A stretch of 64,000 nucleotides of DNA from Caulobacter sp. (GTDB lineage Bacteria; Pseudomonadota; Alphaproteobacteria; Caulobacterales; Caulobacteraceae), in NCBI GenBank assembly GCA_030678995.1, contig JAUXTQ010000034.1, positions 54,127 to 118,126 of the forward strand, in the 5' to 3' direction. The translations under genes and the position numbers were made by a program. Each line of letters starts with the position of its first letter. The first letter of the stretch is position 1. Shown one piece after another: positions 30,605-40,675 of the stretch. The notes beneath the pieces were generated by a model that saw only the letters and a program-made list of their open reading frames with translations, did no database searches and was not told the origin of the DNA.

Positions 30605-30927
30605 AGGAAGCTCCCGTCCTCGATGGCGATGCGAACCACGTTGCACACACCGGCGCCGGTCACGGCCAGGACCGCCGCCGGAGCGCCGAGCAGACCGCGT
30701 CGCCAGCCGTAGTCCCACACCAGCAGGGTCGCCGCCGCCACCGCCGGGATCGGCGCTAACGCCAGTGCGCCAAGGTAGGTGAAGAACCCCGGCAGGTTGT
30801 CGCTCATCCAGTTGGGATAGAGGGCGTTCAGCGGGATCCAGGCCAGGGCGCCGACCAGGGCGAGGGCGTAGACCAGGGCGAGGCGGCGAGCATAGCCGTC
30901 CGCGCTTTGGACCGGGCGGGCGCTCAC
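30601..30927 (-). CDS. Small membrane protein
   Basis: MSARPVQSADGYARRLALVYALALVGALAWIPLNALYPNWMSDNLPGFFTYLGALALAPIPAVAAATLLVWDYGWRRGLL... Confidence 0.6.
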   Translation of the reverse strand: MSARPVQSADGYARRLALVYALALVGALAWIPLNALYPNWMSDNLPGFFTYLGALALAPIPAVAAATLLVWDYGWRRGLLGAPAAVLAVTGAGVCNVVRIAIEDGSFL

Positions 30928-31718
30928 GCCGCCGCCTCCACCGCCACCTCGGCCTTGCGCAGCTCATCCGGCGTCGGCACCAGCACCGACGGCCGCACCG
31001 CCTCGCCCGTCGCCATGGCGATCAGCTCCTGGCTGCGCGTCTCGATGACGTGCTCAAGGCGGTTCAGGAACGGCGTGCGGTCCAGGCCCGTCTCGATCGG
31101 GTCGAGGAACTCGATGGTCGCCACGCCCGGCGTCTTGATCTTCGAGGTCTGTTCCCAGAACAGGCCCAGGTTGGTCGCCACCGGGACCACCGGCAGGTCG
31201 AAGTCGCGGCTCATGTAGTAGACGCCGGTGCGGTAGCGGAAATGCGTGCCGGGTTTTGCCAGGTTGCCCTCCGGATAGATCAGGATTCGCCGGCCCTCGG
31301 CGGCCACCTGGGCGGCGCTTTCCGACAGGGCCTTGCGCGCTTCGGGCCCGCCGCAGTTGTCGACGATGATCGCGCCGAACTTGCGCAGGATCGCCCCGAC
31401 CAGCGGGAACCGCTCCATGTGGTCGCCGGTGACGAACGACAGGTTGTCGACGTTGGCGAACATCACGAAACCGTCGCCCCAGCTGTGGTGCTTGGCGGCG
31501 ATGATGAAGGCGCCGTCGGGAAGCTTCTCCTGACCCTTCAGCTCGATCTTGATGCCGGCCAGGGCGTCCATCGACCACAGCATGCGACGGGTGTAGCGGC
31601 GGATCGCCCAGGTCATCGGGCCGCGTCCCGGCGCCAAGGCCAGCACGGCGGCGCTGAGGCCGTAGAAGATCGACAGCACCCAGTAGTAGCCGTTGAACAG
31701 CCGGTTGCGGAAGGTCAT
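30924..31718 (-). CDS. plsC: 1-acyl-sn-glycerol-3-phosphate acyltransferase (PlsC family)
   Basis: FIIAAKHHSWGDGFVMF (HHxxxD type), ILIYPEGNLAKPG. Confidence 0.92.
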   Translation of the reverse strand: MTFRNRLFNGYYWVLSIFYGLSAAVLALAPGRGPMTWAIRRYTRRMLWSMDALAGIKIELKGQEKLPDGAFIIAAKHHSWGDGFVMFANVDNLSFVTGDHMERFPLVGAILRKFGAIIVDNCGGPEARKALSESAAQVAAEGRRILIYPEGNLAKPGTHFRYRTGVYYMSRDFDLPVVPVATNLGLFWEQTSKIKTPGVATIEFLDPIETGLDRTPFLNRLEHVIETRSQELIAMATGEAVRPSVLVPTPDELRKAEVAVEAAA

Positions 31719-31730
31719 GGAAGCCTTGTC

Positions 31731-32291
31731 CTAGCGGGCGAAGAGGACCGCCTGCACGCCCGCGGTCATCAGCGCGGCGTGGGCGGAGAGGGGATCGTCG
31801 CCGAGCCGGCCATAGGCCTTGTTCTGCGCCGTCTGGGTGATCACGCCGATGGCCATGGCGGCCAGCACGCGCGGGTCGGCCGGCGGCAGCTCGGCGTTGA
31901 TCATGGCTTGCTTGATGACGTTTTCGGTCACCGTCACCGGGTCGCGGCCGTCTTCCTGGTAATAGGGGATGAAGCGGTGAAGCTGGGTCAGGTGGAAGCT
32001 GAAGGTCAGCCAGTCCTCGTCGGCCACCTCGCAATAGGCGGCGACGATGGCGGCGGCCTTGGCCTTGATGCCGGTGGCCTTGGCCGCGCTCTCCTCGATC
32101 AGGGATGAGAGGCGGCGGTGGGTGGTCATGAACAGGCTGATGGCCAGCTCATCCTTGCCCTTGTAGTGGCGGTAGAGGGCGCCTTCGGAGACCCCGGCCT
32201 CGGCGGCGATGGCCCGGGTGGTGGCCCCGTCGACGCCTTCGCGGACGAAGACTTCCAGGGCGGCGCGTTCGATGCGAGGCTTGGCGGACAT
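31731..32291 (-). CDS. TetR/AcrR-family regulator
   Basis: RIERAALEVFVREGVDGATTRAIAAEAGVSEGALYRHYKGKDEL. Confidence 0.95.
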   Translation of the reverse strand: MSAKPRIERAALEVFVREGVDGATTRAIAAEAGVSEGALYRHYKGKDELAISLFMTTHRRLSSLIEESAAKATGIKAKAAAIVAAYCEVADEDWLTFSFHLTQLHRFIPYYQEDGRDPVTVTENVIKQAMINAELPPADPRVLAAMAIGVITQTAQNKAYGRLGDDPLSAHAALMTAGVQAVLFAR

Positions 32292-32309
32292 GGGCTGGCG
32301 ACTCCTTGT

Positions 32310-32360
32310 GTGAGCATTTGCTCACATTCCGCCGCGACCCGCAAGTGAGCAAATGCTCAT
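32310..32360. promoter_or_regulatory. Paired palindromic operator between divergent tetR and tfoX genes
   Basis: GTGAGCATTTGCTCAC (32310-32325) and GTGAGCAAATGCTCAT (32345-32360); both contain TGAGCA-NN-TGCTCA, centres 35 bp apart. Confidence 0.85.
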
Positions 32361-32371
32361 ACGGAGATGGA

Positions 32372-32761
32372 ATGGCCGTCAGCGCCGAATTTCTCGAGCA
32401 TTTGGCCGAGCTGCTGGCCGATCTTGGCCCGCTGACCGTGAAAAAGATGTTCGGCGGCGCCAGCCTGCAGGTCGATGGCGCGGCCTTCGCCCTGGTGTTC
32501 GGCGAGACGCTGTACATCAAGGTTGATGACGAGAACCGCGCCGCCTTCGAGGACGCGGGCTCGGGGCCGTTCGTCTACGGCATGAAGGACGGGCGGAGTG
32601 CGTCGCTGGGCTATTGGAGCCTGCCCGAAAGCGGCCTGGACGATCCTGACGAGGCGGTGCGCTGGGCCCGGCTGGGGCTGGACGCCGCATTTCGGGCGAG
32701 AAAGCCGAAGAAGGGCAGGGCGGCCCGGGCGGACATCGGCCCGGGACCCTGGGATGGGTAA
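32372..32761 (+). CDS. TfoX N-terminal domain protein
   Basis: LGPLTVKKMFGGASLQVDGAAFALVFGETLYIKVDDENRAAFE. Confidence 0.9.
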   Translation: MAVSAEFLEHLAELLADLGPLTVKKMFGGASLQVDGAAFALVFGETLYIKVDDENRAAFEDAGSGPFVYGMKDGRSASLGYWSLPESGLDDPDEAVRWARLGLDAAFRARKPKKGRAARADIGPGPWDG

Positions 32762-32768
32762 GGATCTA

Positions 32769-32949
32769 TCCTCCCCGCGAAGTCGGGGAGGGGGACCATG
32801 CGGAGCATGGTGGAGGGGGCAGCGCCGTCGCATCCGGATCGTCCCGAATGCCGCTTTCGGCCGAGACCGGCGTTCCGGCTTTGACCACTGACGCCGGCGC
32901 TGCCCCCTCAGTCAGGCTCCGCCTGACAGCTCCCCGGCAAGCGGGGAGC
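32769..32949. repeat. Palindromic mosaic repeat family C copy 1
   Basis: CTCCCCGCGAAGTCGGGGAGGGGGACC...GGAGGGGGCAGC...GCTGCCCCCTCAGTCAGGCTCCGCCTGACAGCTCCCCGGCAAGCGGGGAG. Confidence 0.75.
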
Positions 32950-32960
32950 AAAGTCCAACT

Positions 32961-33764
32961 CTACCGCCCCTTGAACGCCGCCACCCGCTTCTGCAGAAAC
33001 GCGCTGACGCCCTCGATGAAGTCCTCGGACTTGCCAGCGACCTTCTGGGCCTTGCGTTCGGCGGTCAGCTGGCCGGTCCAGTCCTGGTCCAGGCTGTCCC
33101 AGATCAGGCGGCGGATGGCGCCCAGCGATGCCGGGCCGCTGGCCAGCTCCTTGGCAAGCGCGATGGCCGCCGTCAGCAGGTCAGCGTCGGGCACGACGCG
33201 GTTGACCAGGCCCCACTCCAGCGCCTTGGCCGCGCCGATCTTCTCGCCCAGCAGGGCCATTTCCATGGCCCGGGCCCGGCCGATGGCGCGCGGCAGCAGG
33301 TAGGTCGAGCCGCCGTCCGGCACCAGGCCGATACGGCGGAAGGCCTGCAGGAAGTAGGCGCTCTCGCCGGCGACGATCAGGTCGCCCAGCAGGGCGAAAG
33401 AGCAGCCCACGCCCGCGGCGGCGCCGTTGACCGCCGTAACCAATGGCACGGGCAGGTCGCGCATCTGGCTGACCAGCGGGTTGTAGACCGTCTCCAGCGC
33501 CCGGCCGGCGTCCGGCTTGCCATCGACGTCCAGCTCGCGTCCGGCCGCGCCGCCGCCGCCCAGGTTGGCCCCCGAGCAGAAGCCGCGGCCCTCGCCGGTC
33601 AGCACCACGGCCCGCGCGGAGACCTTGCCGGCGGCGATGCTGGCCAGCGCGTGGCTCAGCTCGCCGGCCAGGTCCAGGCCCGCGGCGTTCATGGTCGAGG
33701 GGTCCGCCATGGTCACCACGGCCACGCCGTCGACGACCTCAACCTTGATTTTCGTGTAGTCCAC
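32961..33764 (-). CDS. Enoyl-CoA hydratase/isomerase family
   Basis: VVLTGEGRGFCSGANL, PLVTAVNGAAAGVGCSFALLGDLIVAGESAYF. Confidence 0.93.
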   Translation of the reverse strand: MDYTKIKVEVVDGVAVVTMADPSTMNAAGLDLAGELSHALASIAAGKVSARAVVLTGEGRGFCSGANLGGGGAAGRELDVDGKPDAGRALETVYNPLVSQMRDLPVPLVTAVNGAAAGVGCSFALLGDLIVAGESAYFLQAFRRIGLVPDGGSTYLLPRAIGRARAMEMALLGEKIGAAKALEWGLVNRVVPDADLLTAAIALAKELASGPASLGAIRRLIWDSLDQDWTGQLTAERKAQKVAGKSEDFIEGVSAFLQKRVAAFKGR

Positions 33765-33836
33765 CCGAGCATCCTCCCTGGGTCCAGTGGCGGGCTTGGT
33801 AGCGCCCATAACGCCGGGTAACGCCACCAAAAAAGT

Positions 33837-34982
33837 TCAGCCTGGGCGGGGCGGGCCGTAGTAGCGGCGCAGCATGAGGATCAGGGCGGCGGCGGCCGGC
33901 AGCCCCATCAGGATCGGCGCGCCGAGGGACAGGCCCGCCCAGGCCATCGCCGCGGCGCTGACGCAGCCGAGGAAACAGCCCACGTCCCAGGCGCCCTCGG
34001 TGGCCATGTGGAACCGCATCACGCAGGGCGAGGCCTTGGCCATGTTGTAGACCGGCGTCATCAGCACCGGCGACACGATGGCCACCAGGAAGGAGCCTGC
34101 CGCGTTGGCCGCCACGGCCAGCCAGGGCAGGTCCAGGCTGCCCGCCCGCATCGCGACCACGATCGCCGCGGCGCCATAGGCGATGTACGTCGCCCTCCGG
34201 CCGTGACCCATGTCCACGTGACGCCCCAGCGCTATACCGCTGACCGCGCCGACGAGAGCGGCCAGCGCCCACGCCGCCCCGAAAGCGACGTAGCTCTCGC
34301 CCAGCGCCACGAAGAGGGCGATCAGCCAGACATAGTGATAGGCCGAGGCGAACACCCCGTCGGCGACCATCAGGCCAAGGCCCATGGGCGTTGCTCCGGC
34401 GGGGCCATCAACCTTGCTCTTCACCGGCACGTTCGGCAGTCCGATCAGGGGGACAACGGACAGCATCTGGATGAGGCCGACCATCCAGAAGGTCGGCGTG
34501 GGGCCAAGGGTGGTCAGGCCCCAGGCCCCCATCAGCGGGGCGATAATGCCGACCACCGCCACGGCGGCCTCCCGCACCCCGATCTGACCGCCGCGGTCGT
34601 CGGCGTTTCCGAGGGCCGCGAAATAGGCGTGGTAGCAGAGCCAGTAGAGCAGGTAGCCGATCGACGAGAAGGCGCAGAGCATCCACAGCATCGGACCTGG
34701 ACCCTCGACCATGGCCAGCAGGGGGAAGTCGACGCCGGTGATGATGGCGCCGGCCATCAGCAGCGGCTTGATCCCGAACCGCTTGGCGAGCGGCAGGGTG
34801 AGAGGACGCAACAGGAAGCGGAGCGCCACCACCCCGGCCTGGAACAACAGGGCGACCGGAACCGGCACGCCGGCCTTGAGCAGGTAGGCGAGGATGAAAA
34901 TGCCGCCGGCGGCGCTGGCGAAGGCCTGGATGGCGTAATGGATATGGACGCGGTTGACCGCGCCGACGTTCAGAAATGACAT
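33837..34982 (-). CDS. MFS transporter
   Basis: Roughly 12 hydrophobic segments, 381 aa. Confidence 0.85.
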   Translation of the reverse strand: MSFLNVGAVNRVHIHYAIQAFASAAGGIFILAYLLKAGVPVPVALLFQAGVVALRFLLRPLTLPLAKRFGIKPLLMAGAIITGVDFPLLAMVEGPGPMLWMLCAFSSIGYLLYWLCYHAYFAALGNADDRGGQIGVREAAVAVVGIIAPLMGAWGLTTLGPTPTFWMVGLIQMLSVVPLIGLPNVPVKSKVDGPAGATPMGLGLMVADGVFASAYHYVWLIALFVALGESYVAFGAAWALAALVGAVSGIALGRHVDMGHGRRATYIAYGAAAIVVAMRAGSLDLPWLAVAANAAGSFLVAIVSPVLMTPVYNMAKASPCVMRFHMATEGAWDVGCFLGCVSAAAMAWAGLSLGAPILMGLPAAAALILMLRRYYGPPRPG

Positions 34983-35182
34983 GGAAGCCCGATCGGAGCT
35001 CGTGTGAATACGCTGACGCGCGGCGAGGGGGCCGGCGCGGGGTTTTGACGGCTAGCCTCGGCTAGGTCTCAGCGTTTGCGCTCACACATAAGCTGTCGCT
35101 CCTTCGAATACCAAAGGTCTCGCATGCGGCGGGAATGGCGACAAGTTCGGGTGGGTCGGAACAGCGCGGTTCCAAACTACCG

Positions 35183-35306
35183 TGTCATCCCGGCCGCAGG
35201 CCCGGCGCAGCGGGCCGGAGAGCCGGGACCTGGATTCGGCTTCAGTCAAAGCGGATGAGAATTGATCTGGGTCCCGGATCGTCCCTGCGGGCCGTCCGGG
35301 ATGACA
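35183..35306. repeat. TGTCATCCCGG family A copy 2
   Basis: TGTCATCCCGGCCG...GAGCCGGGACCTGGATTCGGCTTCAG...GATCTGGGTCCCGGATCG...GGCCGTCCGGGATGACA. Confidence 0.85.
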
Positions 35307-35314
35307 GTGGTGGA

Positions 35315-36370
35315 CTAAGCCGCCGCGGGCAGCTTTTCGCCGTTGGTGACGCGGTTGCGGCCAGAACGTTTGGAAGTATAGAGGGCCTCGTCGGCCCGTT
35401 CCAGGACGCAGTTTCCGGTTTCGCCCTCGCGACGGGTCGCCAGGCCGGCGGAGATGGTCACGGTGCCCAGGTCCTCGTTGGTCGAGCGGCGCTTGAGCAT
35501 GCGCGAAGCGACCTCCTCGCGGATCTCCTGCAGGCAGGTCTCGACCAGGGCGGCGTCCTCGCCGGGAAAGATCATCGCGAATTCCTCGCCGCCGTAACGG
35601 GCCGAAAAGCGCGGCGTGGCGCCCAGACGGCCGATCACGCTGGCGACGTAGCGGATCACCTGGTCGCCGGTCTGGTGGCCCCAGGTGTCGTTGAAGCTCT
35701 TGAAGTGGTCGATATCAAGCACCGCCAGGGTGAGCGGCATGCCGTTGGCGTCGGCATCGGCGCAGGCGCGCATCAGCTCATCGTCGAAGGCGCGGCGGTT
35801 CGCCAGATTGGTCAGGCCGTCGGTGGTGGCGTCGCGGCGGACCTGCTCCAGGTGCTCGCGCAGACGCTGAACCTCGCTGGTGGATTCGGCGAGGCGCTTC
35901 TCGAGGGACTTGTTCTCCTTCTGCACCCGGCGGGTGGCGGCGGAGAGGGAGTCGACCATCGCCTTGACCTGGCCGACATCCTCGGCGTTGGACAGGCCCT
36001 TGCTGGCGCCGGCCAGGGTTTCGCCATAGGCCACGTTCGATTTCTGCGCCGACTGGATGGCCTTGGAGACGGAGTCCAGTTCCTTGGACAGCTGATCGCC
36101 GGCGTCGCGGATCTGTTCGTTCAGGCGGGCCTTGGCCAGGAAGGCGGCGGCGAGGTCTTCGCTGACGTTCTCGGTCAGCGGTTCGCCCAGCGAGATCAGG
36201 CGGCCCAGCTCGATGGCCAGCGCGCCTTCAGGATCGGCCACATAGTGGGACCACAGTTCATAGTTCAGCGGCGTCGGCCAGACGTGATGGCTCTCCATCA
36301 GTTCCAGGGCCTTGCGGGCGACATTGTAGGCCTCTGGCCCTCGCAGCGTGGTTTCGACGTCGCCGGACAT
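35315..36370 (-). CDS. Diguanylate cyclase (GGDEF domain)
   Basis: RRDATTDGLTNLANRRAFDDEL, FSARYGGEEFAMIFPG (GGEEF), coiled-coil N-terminal region. Confidence 0.95.
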   Translation of the reverse strand: MSGDVETTLRGPEAYNVARKALELMESHHVWPTPLNYELWSHYVADPEGALAIELGRLISLGEPLTENVSEDLAAAFLAKARLNEQIRDAGDQLSKELDSVSKAIQSAQKSNVAYGETLAGASKGLSNAEDVGQVKAMVDSLSAATRRVQKENKSLEKRLAESTSEVQRLREHLEQVRRDATTDGLTNLANRRAFDDELMRACADADANGMPLTLAVLDIDHFKSFNDTWGHQTGDQVIRYVASVIGRLGATPRFSARYGGEEFAMIFPGEDAALVETCLQEIREEVASRMLKRRSTNEDLGTVTISAGLATRREGETGNCVLERADEALYTSKRSGRNRVTNGEKLPAAA

Positions 36371-36559
36371 TCCTGCTCCCCCTCGGCCGAAGCACGCCAT
36401 TCTTGCGCACCGGGGCTGTAGATGAAGGAGGATAGGCCAGAAGGTCCGAATGACCGGTTAAAGAGATAACGCCGGTCGCTTGCGGCGCAGCGTCGCGCCG
36501 GTCATTCTGATCGTCGATCACCTGAGCCGGGGCCCGCCCGGCCGGCCGGAGGAACTCCC

Positions 36560-38017
36560 ATGAACGCACCCGCCAACCTCGGCGCGGAAGGCCAAAAGGC
36601 CGCCATGCTCGCCATTCTCGACGCGCAGAAGGCCGCCCACCTGCGCGACGGCGCGCCGACCGCGGAAAGGCGTATCGATTGGCTGGACCGCTGCATCGGC
36701 CTGCTGGTGGACCATGCCGTCGATATCCAGGACGCGCTCAACACCGACTTCGGCAACCGCTCGCGTGAGGCGACCCTGCTGACCGATGTCTCGGGCTCCA
36801 TCGGCCCGCTGAAGTTCGCCAAGGAGAACGTCCGCAAGTGGATGAAATCCCAGAAGCGCAAGACCACGCCGGCGATCCTGGGTCTGTTCGGCGCCAAGGC
36901 GGAAATCCAGTACCAGCCCAAGGGCACGGTCGGGGTGATCAGTCCGTGGAACTTCCCGGTGAACCTGACCTTCGCGCCGCTGGCCGGCATCCTGGCGGCG
37001 GGCAACCGGGCGATGATCAAGCCGTCGGAATTCACCCCGGTAACGTCCGAGCTGATGAAGACCATGTTCGCCAAGGCCTTCAGCGACGAGGAGATCGCGG
37101 TGATCACCGGCGGTCCCGAGGTCGGCCAGGCCTTCGCGGGACTGCCGTTTGATCACATGATCTTCACCGGGGCGACCTCGGTGGCCCGTCACGTGATGCG
37201 CGCCGCGGCCGAGAACCTGGTGCCCCTGACCCTGGAGCTGGGCGGCAAGAGCCCGGTGATCATCTCGAAATCGGCGGACATGGCCACGGCCGCCGCGCGG
37301 ATCATGAACGGCAAGACCCTCAACGCCGGCCAGATCTGCCTGGCGCCCGACTACGTCCTGGCCCCGGAGAGCCGGCTGGAGGAGTTCGTCACCGAGGCCA
37401 CCGGCGCGGTCACCCGCATGTTCCCAACGCTGAAGGACAACCCCGACTACACCGCCGTGGTCGCCCAGCGGCACTATGACCGCATCAAGGGCTACATCGA
37501 CGATGCCCGCTCAAAGGGCGCCGACATCCGCGAGATCAACCCCGCGAACGAGGACTTCAGCCAGCAGGAACACCGCAAGATCCCGCCGACCCTGATCCTG
37601 AACGCCACCGACGACATGTCGGTGATGCAGGAGGAGATCTTCGGCCCGGTGCTCGCCGTGCGGACCTACAAGGGCGCCGACGAGGCGGTGGACTACGTCA
37701 ACGCCCACGAACGTCCGCTCGGCCTCTACTGGTTCGGCACGGACGAGGCGGAGAAGGACCGCGTATTGGCGCGGACCACCAGCGGCGGGGTCACGGTCAA
37801 TGACGTGGTGATGCACGTGGCCCAGGAGGAACTCCCGTTCGGCGGCGTCGGGCCCTCGGGCATGGGCAGCTACCACGGCCACGACGGCTTCCTCGAGTTC
37901 AGCCACAAGAAGGCGATCTACACCCAGCTGAAGAAGGACATCGGCCCGCTGCTGCAGATGCGCCCGCCCTATGGCCCGGCGATCCGCAAGTTCCTGGGGG
38001 CCAGCCTCAAGCGATAG
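36560..38017 (+). CDS. Coniferyl-aldehyde-dehydrogenase-like aldehyde dehydrogenase
   Basis: PKGTVGVISPWNFPVNLTFAPLAG, LELGGKSPVII, NAGQICLAPDYVL. Confidence 0.92.
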   Translation: MNAPANLGAEGQKAAMLAILDAQKAAHLRDGAPTAERRIDWLDRCIGLLVDHAVDIQDALNTDFGNRSREATLLTDVSGSIGPLKFAKENVRKWMKSQKRKTTPAILGLFGAKAEIQYQPKGTVGVISPWNFPVNLTFAPLAGILAAGNRAMIKPSEFTPVTSELMKTMFAKAFSDEEIAVITGGPEVGQAFAGLPFDHMIFTGATSVARHVMRAAAENLVPLTLELGGKSPVIISKSADMATAAARIMNGKTLNAGQICLAPDYVLAPESRLEEFVTEATGAVTRMFPTLKDNPDYTAVVAQRHYDRIKGYIDDARSKGADIREINPANEDFSQQEHRKIPPTLILNATDDMSVMQEEIFGPVLAVRTYKGADEAVDYVNAHERPLGLYWFGTDEAEKDRVLARTTSGGVTVNDVVMHVAQEELPFGGVGPSGMGSYHGHDGFLEFSHKKAIYTQLKKDIGPLLQMRPPYGPAIRKFLGASLKR

Positions 38018-38121
38018 GCGAAGCTGTTCATCCTGCCGTCAGGCGGCCTGTCGTATTGCAGCTTCCATGGCGGCGTACGATATGTCGCCTGAAGGGCCCA
38101 TTCGGCCCATTGGAGAAGACC

Positions 38122-38487
38122 ATGCGTGTGGCCGTTACCGGCCTCCTGGTTTCGCTGCTGGCGGTTTCCACCGCCCAGGCGAAGCCTGACTTCCACGTCC
38201 AGGCCAAATGTATCGCGGCCTATGAGGTCGCGGCCGGCCTGCTGGAAGCCGACGCCGATGCGGCGAGCGGCGCCGACAAGGCGTCGATTCGCAAGCGCAT
38301 CGCCAAACTGGACGCGAACCGCGAGCGGCTGTCCCTGGCGCTCGCCACCCGCACCGACCTGAGCCCGGCCGACAGCAAGGCCAGTCAGGCGGACCGCAAG
38401 GCCGAGGAAGCGCGGCTGGACAAGCTGGCGCCGGCGGACGTGCAGTCCGCGGCGGACGCCTGCGACGCGGTGCTGGCGGGGGATTAG
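38122..38487 (+). CDS. Hypothetical periplasmic protein
   Basis: MRVAVTGLLVSLLAVSTAQAKPDFHVQAKCIAAYEVAAGL..., cleavable signal peptide. Confidence 0.7.
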   Translation: MRVAVTGLLVSLLAVSTAQAKPDFHVQAKCIAAYEVAAGLLEADADAASGADKASIRKRIAKLDANRERLSLALATRTDLSPADSKASQADRKAEEARLDKLAPADVQSAADACDAVLAGD

Positions 38488-38516
38488 TCCCGAAGCTACC
38501 AAACACTGTCATCCCG

Positions 38517-38591
38517 GAAGCCGCACAGCGGCTATCCGGGCCCAGATCGAGTCCAAGCCGAATCTGGGTCCCGGCTTGCGCCGGGATGACA
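38517..38591. repeat. TGTCATCCCGG family A copy 3
   Basis: TGTCATCCCGGAAGCC...AATCTGGGTCCCGGCTTGCGCCGGGATGACA. Confidence 0.85.
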
Positions 38592-38644
38592 GTTAGGGGT
38601 TGTCGGACCGGTGAGCGGCTTGCCGCACCGATCTCCTCTGAACC

Positions 38645-40450
38645 CTACTCCTCGCCAGCCGGCGGGCTGACCGGCGCGGCGCGCGTCATGAAGGCCGGCA
38701 GGTCCGAGCCGAAGCCGACGACGCGCGGGCCGTCATCGTCGCGATCCCGCCCACGGTAATGATCGCGGCGCTGGTCGTCGCGGCGCGGACCGCGATCCCG
38801 ATCCCGACCGCCTTCAGAACGACCTTCCGGCCGAGCGTCGGTGCGGCGCGGTTCGCGGTCGCGGCGGGGCTCTTCCTGACGCGGCGCGCGTTCCTCGCGG
38901 ACACGCTCTTCACGGACCGGGACGGCTTCGGCTTCGGCGGCGACGGGTTCGGCGCGGGGGCCGGCCTCGCGGCCACGGCCACGGCCCCGGCCGCGACGCG
39001 GTTCACGCTCGGGACGCTCCGACGCGACCTCGTCGGCCATCGGCGCGGCCACGACGGGAGCCTCGGCGACAACGACGTCGGGCTGGGCGATCGGGGCGGT
39101 GTCGGCTTCAGCCTTGCGGCCGCGCGGACGGCGGGCGGGCTTCTCGGCGACCTCGCCGGCCTCGACCGGCGCGGAAATGGCCTCCATCGACACCACCGAG
39201 GTCTCCGAAGCCGGACGGCCGCGGCTGAACTCGCGGTCGCGGTCGCGGCCGCCGGCGCGGGGCCCGCGCCTGTCGCTGTCGCGCTTGCTGCGCGGTTCGC
39301 TCTTGAGGCTGGCCCAGTCGATGCCTTCGAAGGTCGCCTCGGCCGGCGCCTTGCCGGTCAGCTTGATGACCTTGTCGTAATTCCGGTCGTCGCCCGGGGT
39401 GACGATCATGAAGGCCTCGCCAGACCGCCCGGCGCGGCCGGTGCGGCCGATGCGGTGGACATAGTCGTCGGCGTGGTGCGGGACGTCGTAGTTGAAGATG
39501 TGGCTGACATCGGGAATGTCCAGGCCCCGCGCGGCCACGTCCGACGCCACCAGCAGCTTCAGGTCGCCCTTGCGGAAACCTTCCAGGGTGCGCATGCGCG
39601 TCGCCTGGTCCAGGTCGCCGTGGATGGCCGCGGCGTCGTAGCCGTGGGTCCGCAGCGACTTGGCGACGATATCGACCTCGCTCTTGCGGTTGCAGAAGAT
39701 GATGCCGTTCTTGATCTCGCTGCGGTCGATCAGGCTGCGCAGGGCGGTGCGCTTGGCCTTGGGGTCGCTGCTGGGGATGCGGGCCACGAACTGGCTGATG
39801 TTCTCGCCGGTGGTCGCCGGGCGGCTGACCTCGATCCGCACCGGGTCCTTGAGGAACTGCTTGGTCAGCCGGGTGATTTCCGGCGGCATGGTGGCGCTGA
39901 AGAACAGGGTCTGGCGCTTGGGCGGGGTCAGCTTGAAGATCCGCTCGATGTCCGGGATGAAGCCCATGTCGAGCATGCGGTCAGCCTCGTCGACGACCAT
40001 GATCTGCACGCCGGTCAGCATGATCTTGCCGCGTTCGAACAGGTCAAGCAGGCGGCCGGGCGTGGCGATCAGCACGTCCACGCCCTTGTCGAGGGCAGAG
40101 ACCTGGTCGCCCATCGAGACGCCGCCGATCAGCAGCGCCCAGGACAGGCGGGTGCCCTTGGCGTATTTCTCGAAGCTGCTGGCGACCTGGTCGGCCAGTT
40201 CGCGGGTCGGCGCCAGCACCAGGGCGCGGGGCATGCGGGCCCGGGCGCGTCCGGCGGAGAGCTTGTCGATCATCGGCAGGGTGAAGGCGGCGGTCTTGCC
40301 GGTGCCCGTCTGGGCGATGCCAAGAACGTCCTGGCCGGCGAGGGCCACGGGGATCGCCTGGGCCTGGATCGGGGTGGCGGTGGTGTAGCCGGTGTCAGCA
40401 ACGGCTTGCAGGGTAGAGGCGCTCAGCCCCAGTTGGGAAAATTCGGTCAT
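38645..40450 (-). CDS. DEAD-box RNA helicase with long charged C-terminal tail
   Basis: Q motif FSQLGLS, AQTGTGKTAAF, VVDEADRMLDMGF, FSATMP, VATDVAARGLDI-like, HRIGRTGRAGRSG; RG-rich tail. Confidence 0.95.
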   Translation of the reverse strand: MTEFSQLGLSASTLQAVADTGYTTATPIQAQAIPVALAGQDVLGIAQTGTGKTAAFTLPMIDKLSAGRARARMPRALVLAPTRELADQVASSFEKYAKGTRLSWALLIGGVSMGDQVSALDKGVDVLIATPGRLLDLFERGKIMLTGVQIMVVDEADRMLDMGFIPDIERIFKLTPPKRQTLFFSATMPPEITRLTKQFLKDPVRIEVSRPATTGENISQFVARIPSSDPKAKRTALRSLIDRSEIKNGIIFCNRKSEVDIVAKSLRTHGYDAAAIHGDLDQATRMRTLEGFRKGDLKLLVASDVAARGLDIPDVSHIFNYDVPHHADDYVHRIGRTGRAGRSGEAFMIVTPGDDRNYDKVIKLTGKAPAEATFEGIDWASLKSEPRSKRDSDRRGPRAGGRDRDREFSRGRPASETSVVSMEAISAPVEAGEVAEKPARRPRGRKAEADTAPIAQPDVVVAEAPVVAAPMADEVASERPEREPRRGRGRGRGREAGPRAEPVAAEAEAVPVREERVREERAPRQEEPRRDREPRRTDARPEGRSEGGRDRDRGPRRDDQRRDHYRGRDRDDDGPRVVGFGSDLPAFMTRAAPVSPPAGEE

Positions 40451-40675
40451 GTCTCACTAAAGGAAGATTCAGAGCCGCCCGTGTTTGGGCGAACGGGCGG
40501 CGCGGAATCGCCAGACCTGCTCCGAACTCGCGCGGATACATATTCGCATGCCCCGCAAAGTCAATGTTTGCTTGGGTTGAAGGTATTCCCTCGCGCCTGT
40601 GGCGAGATGGGATGACAGACCGGCGCCGGATGGTGTTTAGTCCGCCATCGGAGAACTCGCAGGGGGAGAGGCGAG

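Noticed and set aside
38759-40615. 618-aa plus-strand ORF
   Set aside because: Antisense to the DEAD-box helicase.
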